DNA from: Brevundimonas sp.
Lineage (GTDB): Bacteria; Pseudomonadota; Alphaproteobacteria; Caulobacterales; Caulobacteraceae
Direction of reading: 5' to 3'
DNA: 8,335 nt
Assembly: GCA_020253595.1 (NCBI GenBank)
Contig: JADCBH010000122.1
Coordinates: 1 to 8,335, forward strand
This document shows, in pieces, positions 1 through 7,497 of the stretch. Both the position numbers and the translations under genes were made by a program. A model generated the notes under the pieces. That model saw only the letters and a program-made list of their open reading frames with translations. It made no database searches and was not told where the DNA came from. Every line of letters begins with the position of its first letter. The first letter of the stretch is position 1.

Positions 1-876
1 GCCGGCCAGCACGTACAACTCTTTGCCGACAGCCTTTCTCCAGTCCTCGACGTCGGCGGATAGCGCGGCCGCCTGGTCACGGACGAACCAGACCGCCAGG
101 AAGGCGACGGCTCCGACGGCCAGCCACGCCAATCCGCCAGACAGGTAGCGCGCTGCCGGACGCATCGCCTCGGTGGCGATGGGTACAGGGTGTGTACCTT
201 CAAAGGCGTCGATCTGTTCCGGGCTGTATTCCTTGGTCGAGAAGACGGTCCACAGCACGGCCATCAACATGGCGGCGGCCCCGACATAGAAGCTGATGCG
301 CACACTGTCGGGCACGATGCCCTCGGGCGCCGTGTTGGCGACCCCGAACTGGGTCAAGAGCCAGGGCAGGCAGGAGGCGAACACCGCCCCCGTGCCGATG
401 AAGAAGCTTTGCATCGCATAGCCGGTGGCCCGCTGTTCCTCTGGCAGATTGTCGCCGACGAAGGCGCGGAACGGCTCCATAGTGACGTTGATCGCGGCGT
501 CCATGAGCCACAGCGTCGCCGCCGCCATCCAGAGGACGGGGGCGTTGGGCATGAAGATCAGGGCGATGGTCGTGGCGATGGCGCCGAACAGGAAGTACGG
601 ACGCCGGCGGCCGAGTGGGCCCCACGTCTTGTCGCTGAAGTAGCCGATGATCGGCTGGACGATCAGGCCGGTCAGCGGTGCGGCGATCCAGAGGATGGCG
701 AGCGAATCGACCTCGGCACCCAGCGTCTGGAAGATGCGGCTGGTATTCGCGTTCTGCAGGCCGAAGCCGATCTGGATGCCGAAAAAGCCGACGCACATGT
801 TCCAGATCGCCAGCCGCGTTAGACGCGGCCGGGCGGTTGCGGTCGCGCTCACGGTTTCTGGTGTGATGGTGGTCAC
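1..876 (-). CDS. MFS sugar transporter, MalY-like (3' end outside window)
   Basis: Predicted inner-membrane permease of the major facilitator superfamily, probably proton-coupled uptake of maltose and/or glucose from the periplasm. The 292 visible residues start at a GTG (876) preceded by a GGGAGGG Shine-Dalgarno with 7-nt spacing. About seven hydrophobic segments are visible, near residues 22-41, 58-80, 95-111, 114-130, 152-176, 193-213 and 246-266, so the first half and the start of the second half are present. The loop after the second segment carries GYFSDKTWGPLGRRRPY (78-94), the signature loop of the sucrose/SLC45-type and GPH-like branch of MFS sugar transporters. The gene is translationally coupled to the GH97 gene upstream (GTGA overlap), linking it to alpha-glucoside use. 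In Caulobacter crescentus the equivalent gene of the maltose cluster is malY. The name is withheld because the substrate cannot be read from the sequence. The frame stays open to base 1; family assignment is secure, substrate is inferred. Confidence 0.9.
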   Translation of the reverse strand, partial: MTTITPETVSATATARPRLTRLAIWNMCVGFFGIQIGFGLQNANTSRIFQTLGAEVDSLAILWIAAPLTGLIVQPIIGYFSDKTWGPLGRRRPYFLFGAIATTIALIFMPNAPVLWMAAATLWLMDAAINVTMEPFRAFVGDNLPEEQRATGYAMQSFFIGTGAVFASCLPWLLTQFGVANTAPEGIVPDSVRISFYVGAAAMLMAVLWTVFSTKEYSPEQIDAFEGTHPVPIATEAMRPAARYLSGGLAWLAVGAVAFLAVWFVRDQAAALSADVEDWRKAVGKELYVLAG

Positions 877-2927
877 CGGCGAGCCCTCCCAAGTGGGACG
901 AAGCGGATGGCCTGACCGCCGCCGGGGGCGAGCGCCAGGCTCAGGGTTTCGGCCGAGGTGACCTCGCGCTGCTCGATCACGATGTCGGTGCGACTGCGGC
1001 CGTCGCCGTCTCGCCAGTCGGCGTTGGGGCCGTCGCGATAGATCTCGGCGCGATAGCGGACGCCGGGCTCGAGGAAGCTCAGGTCCGCAGACAGGACGCG
1101 GGGATGTTCGTCGGTGATGGACCCGAGGAACCACTCGCGGCCATCGCGTTCACGTCGGGCAATGGTGACGTAGTCGCCGATCTCGCCGTTCAGCACGCGG
1201 GTCTCGTCCCAGTCGACGGCGACGTCCTTGATGAACTGGAAGGGGCCCGGATTGGCCTCGTAGTTGTCCAGCAGGTCTGCCGCCATCTGCAGCGGGCTGT
1301 AGATCGTCACATACAGCGCCAGCTGCTTGGCCCACGTGGTGGCAATACCGTCCGGGCTGCGCGTCACCATGCCGAAGATACCGGGCGTGTAGTCCATCGG
1401 CCCGGCCAGCAGGCGGGTGAAGATCAGGTTGACCTCGTGCTCTGGCGGATTGCCCGGCTGGCCCCAGGCGCTGAACTCCATGCCACGCGCGCCTTCGCGG
1501 GTGACCCAGTTCGGATAGGTGCGGCGCAGGCCCGTGTCCTTGATCGGCTCATGCGGGTTGATAGCGATCTGCCGCTCGGCAGCTTCGGTGACGACTGCCA
1601 GATGATGGCGGGCCATGGCCTGGCTCTCATGCCAGGCGAAGGTCGGCTGGCCGTCCGGTCCGGTCACGCGTGCTCCACCGGCATCGGCGACATAGCCGGT
1701 CTTCACCGCATGGATGCCGAGCCGCTCATAGAGGTCGAAGCCGGCCTCCATCTGCTGCTCGTAATGATAGGCGTTCCCGCCTGTCTCGTGGTGACCGATG
1801 ATCTGGACGCCGCGCTCACGCGCGTAGGCCGACAGGGCCTCGATGTCGAAGTCGGGATAGCTTTCAGTGAAGGAATAGTCCCAGCCGTTACCGAACCAGT
1901 TGCCGTCCCAGCCGATGTTCCAGCCCTCGACCAACACGCCGCCGAAACCGTGTTCCGCGGCGAAGTCGATGTGGCGGCGCACGTTCTCGTTGGTCGCGCC
2001 ATGTCGAGGACCTGAGGCCCAGGTTCTGGTGTCGAGGTGCATTTCCCACCAGACACCGACGTACTTCATCGGCTGAACCCAGCTGACGTCGCCGAGCGCA
2101 TTGGGCTCGTTCAGGTTCAGGATCAGGCTGGATTCGACCAGCGCTCCGGCCGTGTCGGTGATCTGCAAGGTTCGCCACGGGGTGGGGAAGGGGGCCTCGC
2201 GTTCGACCGCCGCATTGGTAAAGCCGGGCGTCAGGTCCGCGACGAACCGGCGACCCTCGGACCGGCGAAGGTTCATGCCGGAATAGTCGACCAATGCCGC
2301 TTCATGGATCGAGACGTGCAGGCCGGAGTCCAGTCGCATCGTCATCGGCGTCTGGGTCGAACCCGCGCCTTCGATCGGGGTGCGGTGATAAAGATACTCC
2401 TCGCGGTTCCACTCCCAGGCCGGAATCCACCAGGCCTCGCCATCCTCAGCGATGTTGAACTCTGTCAGCTCCGATCCGATGCGGACGGTGGGCAGAGCGT
2501 CCTGGCGAGGAAACTCGTACCGGAAGCCCAGGCCGTCGTCGTAGACGCGGAAGACCACGTCGAAGGTCCGGCGCAGGTCCGCGCGCTCGGTGAAGCTGAC
2601 GCGAAGTTCGCGGTAGTGGTTGCGGATGAAGCGTCGCTCGCCCCAGGGCTGCTCCCAGGTGTCGTCATGGTCCGTGGCGGGCTGGACCGTCAGTTCCAGT
2701 CCGCGCTCCAGCTTGGGGGCGTCGGTCAGGATGAAGCCAAGGCGTGAGGGCTCGATCACCGCGCGGCCAAGGCGGCTGACCGCATAGCTCGGGCGGCCGT
2801 CGCCGTCGGTGGTGATCCGCACCTCAAGCGCACCGTTCGGCGAAGACACGGAAGCCACCGGTCGCTCCTGAGCCAGGGCGGGCGTCCAGACCGCCAGGAA
2901 GGCCAGGATCATCAAGAGGGTACGCAT
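873..2927 (-). CDS. GH97 alpha-glucosidase, SusB-type, inverting, secreted
   Basis: Predicted exo-acting alpha-glucosidase releasing glucose from maltodextrins, probably in the periplasm. ATG at 2927 is chosen because GGGAG lies 8 nt upstream; an in-frame GTG at 2936 would sit inside that ribosome site. The 684-residue product starts with a signal peptide (MRTLLMILAFLAVWTPALA, cleaved before QE). An N-terminal beta-sandwich domain (about 25-275), a (beta/alpha)8 barrel (about 280-555) and a C-terminal beta domain follow, the normal GH97 plan. Aligning from memory with Bacteroides SusB, Glu381 (HHET) corresponds to E439, Glu460 (NPHEP) to E508, Glu478 (REGARG) to E526 and Glu484 (GMEFS) to the general acid E532. 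Gly411 (KTGYV) occupies the position that is the Asp nucleophile in retaining GH97 enzymes, so inversion is predicted. C-terminal blocks such as SPLQMAAD and FQFIKDV are also typical. The stop overlaps the MFS start, so the two form an operon running away from the regulator. Confidence 0.95.
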   Translation of the reverse strand: MRTLLMILAFLAVWTPALAQERPVASVSSPNGALEVRITTDGDGRPSYAVSRLGRAVIEPSRLGFILTDAPKLERGLELTVQPATDHDDTWEQPWGERRFIRNHYRELRVSFTERADLRRTFDVVFRVYDDGLGFRYEFPRQDALPTVRIGSELTEFNIAEDGEAWWIPAWEWNREEYLYHRTPIEGAGSTQTPMTMRLDSGLHVSIHEAALVDYSGMNLRRSEGRRFVADLTPGFTNAAVEREAPFPTPWRTLQITDTAGALVESSLILNLNEPNALGDVSWVQPMKYVGVWWEMHLDTRTWASGPRHGATNENVRRHIDFAAEHGFGGVLVEGWNIGWDGNWFGNGWDYSFTESYPDFDIEALSAYARERGVQIIGHHETGGNAYHYEQQMEAGFDLYERLGIHAVKTGYVADAGGARVTGPDGQPTFAWHESQAMARHHLAVVTEAAERQIAINPHEPIKDTGLRRTYPNWVTREGARGMEFSAWGQPGNPPEHEVNLIFTRLLAGPMDYTPGIFGMVTRSPDGIATTWAKQLALYVTIYSPLQMAADLLDNYEANPGPFQFIKDVAVDWDETRVLNGEIGDYVTIARRERDGREWFLGSITDEHPRVLSADLSFLEPGVRYRAEIYRDGPNADWRDGDGRSRTDIVIEQREVTSAETLSLALAPGGGQAIRFVPLGRARR

Positions 2928-2935
2928 GGTCTTCA

Positions 2936-2940
2936 CTCCC
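2936..2940 (-). promoter_or_regulatory. Ribosome binding site deciding the GH97 start
   Basis: On the minus strand GGGAG lies 8 nt before ATG 2927. The longer reading frame would start at GTG 2936, whose first G is the last base of this GGGAG, leaving no spacing. This favours ATG 2927 and a 19-residue signal peptide. Confidence 0.6.
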
Positions 2941-3005
2941 GGAGGCCTCTAGCTCGAAGCTCTTGCCAAGCGGCACTGCTGATGGGCAGATGTGCCGATG
3001 ACGTG

Positions 3006-3025
3006 TTTTGCAGCAAATTTTGCAG
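3006..3025. promoter_or_regulatory. Putative LacI-family operator in the divergent GH97/regulator region
   Basis: TTTTGCAG occurs twice (3006-3013 and 3018-3025) with four bases between, a 12-bp repeat period. Across the second copy runs an 11-bp palindrome, GCAAA-T-TTTGC (3013-3023). The right part, ATTTTGCAGT (3017-3026), is identical to bases 7560-7569, the right half of the better operator in front of the amylase gene. The site is 10 bp upstream of the regulator's GTG and about 80 bp upstream of the GH97 ATG, so one site could control both. No convincing -35/-10 pair was found for either gene in this 108-bp gap. That it binds the adjacent LacI-type protein is inferred. Confidence 0.45.
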
Positions 3026-3035
3026 TGGCGATCCG

Positions 3036-4049
3036 GTGAGCCGCCGCACGACCCGCCTTGAGGACATCGCCGCGCTGGCTGGGGTATCCATCTCGACCGC
3101 GTCGCGCGCGCTGAACGACCATCCGGCCGTCAACGATCGCACCAAGCAAAAGATCTGGAAGCTGGCGCGCGAGCACGACTATCCGTTTCGCCGATATATG
3201 CCGGCGGGTCCCATCGGTGCATCGGGCACCATAGCAGTCGTCACGCCACGGCCGCAGGGCCGTGAGGGTCGATTGAGCGACCCGTTCTTTCTTGAGTTGC
3301 TGGCCGGTGTCGGTGAAGCGGCGAGAGAACGCGGTTGCGACCTGGTGCTGAGCCACGTCTCGCCCCAGAACCTGGACGAGCTGAACGCCGCCATGACGAC
3401 CAGCCGGGCGGACGGCGTGATCTTCCTGGGCCAGTCCACCTTGCACACCGCCTTCAACCGCATGGCTGAGACTGACGGCCGGTTCGTGGTCTGGGGCGCC
3501 GAACTGCCGGATCAGAGCTATTGCTCGATTGGGTCGGACAACGTCAGTGGCGGCCGGCGAGCGACCTCGCACCTGGCGCGGCTGGGACGCAAGCGTATCG
3601 TCTTCCTGGGCGACCTCGACCCGCCCGAGGCCATGCAGCGCCAGCGGGGTTATGCCGAGGCGATGGAGGCAGCGGGGCTGGGCGTCGATCCCGATCTGGT
3701 CGTGGCCGCCCATTTCGAAGTCGAGAGTGCCGAGGGTGCCGTCGATTCCATGTTGCGGCGCGGGCTGGACTTCGACGGCATCGTTTGCGCCTCGGACCTG
3801 ATCGCATTGGGTGCCGTGCGCGCCCTTCGCCACGGCGGGCGCAGCGTGCCTGAAGATGTCTCGGTCATCGGCTTCGACAATGTGCCGTTCAGCCGCTATT
3901 CGCGTCCGGCCCTGTCGACGATCGCCCAGGATACGATGAAGGCCGGTCGCCTGATGGTCTCCAAGCTGCTGGATCACGCCGGCGAGGGAGGAGGGCGCTC
4001 CGAGCGCATCCCCACCGATCTGATCGTACGCGAGACCTGCGGCGGCTGA
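3036..4049 (+). CDS. LacI-family transcriptional regulator, MalI-like repressor
   Basis: Predicted cytoplasmic DNA-binding repressor of the surrounding maltose genes. GTG 3036 gives 337 residues, normal for the family, with the helix-turn-helix close to the N-terminus: RLEDIAALAGVSISTASRAL (7-26). An upstream in-frame ATG (2982) would add 18 unconserved residues and place the putative operator inside the gene. No strong Shine-Dalgarno precedes either start. The sugar-binding domain (about 63-337) has the usual blocks: ADGVIFLG (125-132), IGSDNVSGG (165-173), GIVCASDLIALGAVRAL (248-264) and VIGFDNVPFSRYSRPALSTI (277-296). The hinge differs from the usual pattern: YPFRRYMPAG (49-58) replaces the common PN..AR.L helix. 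Its position between the GH97-MFS operon and the amylase operon, and recurrent TTTTGCA motifs at the promoters, suggest it responds to maltose or a derivative, as MalI does in Caulobacter crescentus. The ligand cannot be read from sequence. Confidence 0.93.
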   Translation: MSRRTTRLEDIAALAGVSISTASRALNDHPAVNDRTKQKIWKLAREHDYPFRRYMPAGPIGASGTIAVVTPRPQGREGRLSDPFFLELLAGVGEAARERGCDLVLSHVSPQNLDELNAAMTTSRADGVIFLGQSTLHTAFNRMAETDGRFVVWGAELPDQSYCSIGSDNVSGGRRATSHLARLGRKRIVFLGDLDPPEAMQRQRGYAEAMEAAGLGVDPDLVVAAHFEVESAEGAVDSMLRRGLDFDGIVCASDLIALGAVRALRHGGRSVPEDVSVIGFDNVPFSRYSRPALSTIAQDTMKAGRLMVSKLLDHAGEGGGRSERIPTDLIVRETCGG

Positions 4050-4055
4050 GGTCAT

Positions 4056-5705
4056 TCAGCGGGGCTCACTCAGCACCAGCCCCGCGAGCGGCGGAAACTT
4101 GCCCGACCATGGATCAGGGCAGTTGACCGCCTGCACGACGCGCCAGCTCGTCGGTGGCTGCCAGTCGATGGGATCGTGACCGAGGTTGAAGGCGCACAGC
4201 AGACCTTCATTGCCTTCCTGCCTTGTGAACAGCAGCAGGTTGTCTCGGGAATCCAGCATGGTCATCGACCCGGTCCGCAGCGCCGGATGGGCCTTGCGAA
4301 GCGCGATGAGCTTGCGAGCGAGGTGCAGGGTTGCCGACGGATCCTTCTCTTGCTCTGCGACCGCGAGCGCCCGGTGGCGTGGGTCGACGGGCAGCCAGGG
4401 CTCGGCTTCGGAGAAGCCCGCAAAGCCATTGTCGGCCTTCCATGGCATGGGCGTGCGGGCCCCGTCGCGACCCAGGGTCTCGGGCCAGTTGGCGATGGCC
4501 TCGGGGTCCACCAGCCGCTCGAATGGCACCTCGGCTTGCGGCAGGCCCAGTTCCTCTCCCTGGTAGACGAAGACGTTGCCCCGCAGTGTCATGAGCAGCA
4601 GAAGCGCCATCTCGGCGAAGGCCTTCGGATCGCGTCCTTCGGCCCAACGTGAAATCGCGCGCGGTGCGTCGTGGTTCGAGAAGGTCCAGGACGGCCACCC
4701 CTCGCCCGGTCCACCAGGCCACATTGCCGGCCCCCGATCGACCAGATCGGTCGTGAGCCGGTCCGCGTACAGATAGAGGAAGCCGTAGGCCGAATGCAGC
4801 CTGTCCGGACCCTCGGTGTAGAGCTTCATCTCCTCATTGGCCCGCTCGCCCCCGACCTCGGCCACCAGGAAGCGGTCGTCGCCATAGCTGTCGGCCACCT
4901 TCCTCAGGCGGGTCAGGAAGGCGGGGATGTCGGGGTGGGACTGGTTGAAGAAGTGATGCTGGAAATCAAACGATCGTGTTCGCTTGCCCGGGCTCGTGAC
5001 CGGCGGATTGTCGGTCAGCGCCGGGTCATGCATCGAGAAGTTCAGGGCGTCGCAGCGGAAGCCGTCCACGCCCCGGTCCAGCCAGAAACGGGCGACCGAC
5101 AGCAGCGCCTCCTGCACCTCCGGGTTCCTGACGTTGAGTTGCGGCTGCTCCTTCAGGAAGTTGTGCATGTAGTACTGATGCCTACGCGCGTCCCAGGTCC
5201 ATGCGGGGCCGCCAAACACCGACTGCCAGTTGGAGGGGGGCGTGCCGTCCGGCTTGGGATCGGCCCAGACGTACCAGTCGGCCTTCGAGTTGGTCCGGTT
5301 CGTGCGGCTTTCCTGGAACCAGTCGTGCATGTCTGATGTGTGGGAATAGACCTGGTCGATGATGACCTTCAGCCCCAGCCGGTGAGCCTTCTCTACCAGC
5401 CGGTCAAAGTCCGCCATGGTGCCGAAGATGGGATCGATGCCCAGATAGTCGGCAACGTCGTAGCCGAAGTCCTTCATCGGCGAGGTGAAGAACGGCGACA
5501 GCCAGATCCCGTCGACGCCCAGAGACGCGATGTGCTCCAGGTGCGCCGTTACACCCGGCAGATCGCCGATTCCGTCGCCGTTGCTGTCAGCGAAGCTGCG
5601 CGGATAGACCTGATAGATCACGGCTCCGCGCCACCACTCGCGGCGAGATCCGGCCGCCGCGTTGGGCAGGCTGTGCGTTCGGGGGCTGAGGGCTTCTAGC
5701 GTCAA
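4056..5705 (-). CDS. GH13 alpha-glucosidase, cytoplasmic, probably GH13_23-like
   Basis: Predicted alpha-1,4-glucosidase hydrolysing maltose and short maltodextrins to glucose. The 549 residues have no signal peptide, and the barrel starts at once (EWWRGAVIYQVYPRSF, 23-38), so the enzyme should be cytoplasmic. Conserved GH13 blocks in order: DQVYSHTSD (117-125, region I), QPQLN (187-191, region V), DGFRCDALNF (214-223, nucleophile Asp219), FLVAEVGG (279-286, acid/base Glu283) and FSNHD (342-346, transition-state Asp346). YQGEELGLP (381-389) is also present. Ala220 directly after the nucleophile is typical of alpha-1,4-acting members; alpha-1,6-acting oligo-1,6-glucosidases usually have Val. 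Region I with SHTSD and the length resemble the Xanthomonas/Halomonas alpha-glucosidase group (GH13_23); the subfamily is from memory. The start is TTG 5705, 7 nt after the amylase stop; no in-frame ATG or GTG precedes the conserved domain. It is probably the second gene of the amylase operon and equivalent to an aglA gene. Confidence 0.93.
   Translation of the reverse strand: MTLEALSPRTHSLPNAAAGSRREWWRGAVIYQVYPRSFADSNGDGIGDLPGVTAHLEHIASLGVDGIWLSPFFTSPMKDFGYDVADYLGIDPIFGTMADFDRLVEKAHRLGLKVIIDQVYSHTSDMHDWFQESRTNRTNSKADWYVWADPKPDGTPPSNWQSVFGGPAWTWDARRHQYYMHNFLKEQPQLNVRNPEVQEALLSVARFWLDRGVDGFRCDALNFSMHDPALTDNPPVTSPGKRTRSFDFQHHFFNQSHPDIPAFLTRLRKVADSYGDDRFLVAEVGGERANEEMKLYTEGPDRLHSAYGFLYLYADRLTTDLVDRGPAMWPGGPGEGWPSWTFSNHDAPRAISRWAEGRDPKAFAEMALLLLMTLRGNVFVYQGEELGLPQAEVPFERLVDPEAIANWPETLGRDGARTPMPWKADNGFAGFSEAEPWLPVDPRHRALAVAEQEKDPSATLHLARKLIALRKAHPALRTGSMTMLDSRDNLLLFTRQEGNEGLLCAFNLGHDPIDWQPPTSWRVVQAVNCPDPWSGKFPPLAGLVLSEPR
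4059..4085 (+). terminator. Possible weak hairpin after the regulator gene
   Basis: GCGGGGCT (4059-4066) pairs perfectly with AGCCCCGC (4078-4085) around an 11-nt loop, starting 9 bases after the regulator's stop. No T-run follows, so it is not a classical intrinsic terminator. It lies inside the last codons of the opposing alpha-glucosidase gene, so the pairing may simply reflect GC-rich coding sequence. Any role in ending transcription is inference. Confidence 0.22.
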
Positions 5706-5712
5706 CGCACAC

Positions 5713-7497
5713 CTACTCGGAACGGCAGAGGATGAAATCGAGCGCGGGCACGGTCACCCGGACGCTGGCGGGCGCGGTCGCGGCCGTGGGGCAGGTACCT
5801 CGCGATGAGGACCATGCTGCCGAGCTCGCGTCCACCTCGATGTTGGCGGAAATCTCGTTGGTCGAGGTGTTGTAGACGACCAGCGTTTCGCCCGCTTCGC
5901 CCTCGATCCTGCGGGAGACGGCAAACAGGCCGGGTGCCTCTGCCGCGAAACGGACGGTCTGCAGGCCGCGACGCAGACGCGGGTCGGCGGCCCTTAGCCT
6001 CGCCATCTCCGAGATCGCCCGATAGAGCGGTGCCTCGGTCGAATACGGGGCCTGCGGTCCGCCGATGATCCGGTCGTCGGCATAGGAGGCAACCTGCGTC
6101 GGGAACAGTGTCTGGCGTGCGCCGCCATAGCCGCCATCGCCCGCGAACCCCTGCTCGTCGCCATAGTATATCGTCGGTACACCCCGGCTGAACATCAGAA
6201 AGGCGTGGGCCAGGGTCGTGCGGGCCAGAAGCTCCTGGTCCGAGATTCCGGGCTTCGACGTCAGGATGAAGTTTCCGATCCGGCCCATGTCGTGGTTGCC
6301 GAGGAAGGTCGGCAGGGCCAGGGCCGCCACTTCGCCCCCTTCGTACAATACATCCGTCGAGAACAGCCGGGCTAGGGTGTCCGGAGCCGCGTCGCGCGCG
6401 ACAATGTCGGTCACCGTCGACTGGAAGCCAAAGTCGAGCACTGTCGGATAGCGATCCACACGGGTGTAGCGCGCCAGCTGGGCCGGATCGACGTCATAGA
6501 CCTCGCCGAAGATGTGGAAGTTCGGGATGCCGTTGGCCTCGGCCCGCTCCAGCATGGCCGGGACGAAGGCTTGCCAGAACTCCGGATTGACATGCTTGGC
6601 CGTATCGATGCGAAAACCATCGACCTGGTAGCGGTCGATCCAGCTGCCGAAGATCTCGATCATCCCTTCGATGACGCGCGGATGTTCGGTCATCAGATCG
6701 TCCAGACCCGCGAAATCGCCGTCGGTCGAACTCTCGTTCCTGAACGTCGAGTCGCCGCGGTTGTGGTAGTAGATCGGGTCGTTCAGCCAGGCTGGGACCT
6801 TCAGCGCCTCCTCGCCCGCAGGCACGTAAGGAGTGTAGGCGTAGTCCGGCCGCGTCAGGCGATCGAAGTTGGTCCCGTCGAAACCCTCGTTAATCGCCTC
6901 GCCATCCAGGCCGCCGCGCCGTGTGTAGGGATAGTCGGCCCTGCTGCGATAGGCGCAGTCGTTGGCTGGGCACTCGCGATACCGGATGACGTCTGCCGTG
7001 TGGTTGGCGACGATGTCCATGTAGACCTTCATGCCGCGCGCGTGGGCCGCGTCGACAAGCGCCCGCATGTCCGCGTCCTCACCGAAATGCGGGTCTACCC
7101 GTGTGAAGTCGGTGATCCAGTAGCCGTGAGCGCCGGAGAACTCACGTCCAGGCTCGCCCTGGACCGGTTTGTTCCTGAAGATCGGGGCGACCCAGATCGC
7201 CGTGGCACCCAGACCCTGGATGTAGTCCAGCCGCTGCATCAACCCGGCCAGGTCGCCGCCCTGGTAAAAGCCGGCGTCGGTTGGATCAAAGCCATGGTCC
7301 AGGCGGCCGCCAGCGAGGCGTCCGGTGTCGTTGGAGGCGTCGCCGTTGGCGAACCGGTCCGGCAGGAGGAAGTAGATCACCTCGTCCTGGGCCAGCCGCT
7401 GCCGATAGGCGAGATCCCCTTGGGCGAATGCCGAAGAGGCAGAAAGCGTGGCGGTTGCAGCGAGCATCGTCAGGATGCCCCGTCGTATCGCGTCCAT
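5713..7497 (-). CDS. Secreted GH13 alpha-amylase
   Basis: Predicted endo-acting enzyme cutting alpha-1,4 bonds in starch or maltodextrin outside the cytoplasm. ATG 7497 has a strong GGGAGG ribosome site 5 nt upstream and gives 594 residues beginning with a signal peptide (about 1-25, cleaved after AFA). There is no lipobox cysteine, so it is a soluble periplasmic or exported protein. GH13 motifs: GYWITDF (125-131), DIVANH (161-166, region I), GFRIDTAKH (294-302, nucleophile Asp298), FGEVYD (330-335, acid/base Glu332) and FLGNHD (398-403, Asp403). A long insert between regions I and II (about 171-260) forms domain B and contains a close cysteine pair, Cys176/Cys181. A beta domain C (about 510-594) ends the protein, with Cys569 and Cys591 as a possible disulfide. 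The frame is open upstream to 7896, but that part is the control region and the antisense of the receptor gene. The gene leads an operon with the alpha-glucosidase and is divergent from the receptor. Confidence 0.94.
   Translation of the reverse strand: MDAIRRGILTMLAATATLSASSAFAQGDLAYRQRLAQDEVIYFLLPDRFANGDASNDTGRLAGGRLDHGFDPTDAGFYQGGDLAGLMQRLDYIQGLGATAIWVAPIFRNKPVQGEPGREFSGAHGYWITDFTRVDPHFGEDADMRALVDAAHARGMKVYMDIVANHTADVIRYRECPANDCAYRSRADYPYTRRGGLDGEAINEGFDGTNFDRLTRPDYAYTPYVPAGEEALKVPAWLNDPIYYHNRGDSTFRNESSTDGDFAGLDDLMTEHPRVIEGMIEIFGSWIDRYQVDGFRIDTAKHVNPEFWQAFVPAMLERAEANGIPNFHIFGEVYDVDPAQLARYTRVDRYPTVLDFGFQSTVTDIVARDAAPDTLARLFSTDVLYEGGEVAALALPTFLGNHDMGRIGNFILTSKPGISDQELLARTTLAHAFLMFSRGVPTIYYGDEQGFAGDGGYGGARQTLFPTQVASYADDRIIGGPQAPYSTEAPLYRAISEMARLRAADPRLRRGLQTVRFAAEAPGLFAVSRRIEGEAGETLVVYNTSTNEISANIEVDASSAAWSSSRGTCPTAATAPASVRVTVPALDFILCRSE

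Noticed and set aside
200..892. 230-codon minus-strand frame overlapping the transporter
   Set aside because: It is rich in Arg, His and Asp with no domain, while the adjacent frame encodes clear membrane segments and the GRRRPY motif.
1104..2015. 303-codon open frame antisense to the GH97 gene
   Set aside because: It lies opposite the most conserved part of the GH97 barrel and shows no domain of its own.
2982..3035. Upstream ATG start for the regulator
   Set aside because: It adds 18 residues rich in Cys and Asp before the helix-turn-helix, would put the operator-like repeat inside the gene, and lacks a ribosome site.
2928..3035. Core promoters in the GH97/regulator gap
   Set aside because: Candidates such as TTGCTG-N17-ACATCT (minus) and TTGCCA-N17-GCAGAT (plus) match the consensus too poorly to annotate.
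2949..4055. 368-codon open frame antisense to the regulator
   Set aside because: It mirrors the LacI-family gene in GC-rich sequence, has no recognisable domain, and the sense frame is clearly conserved.
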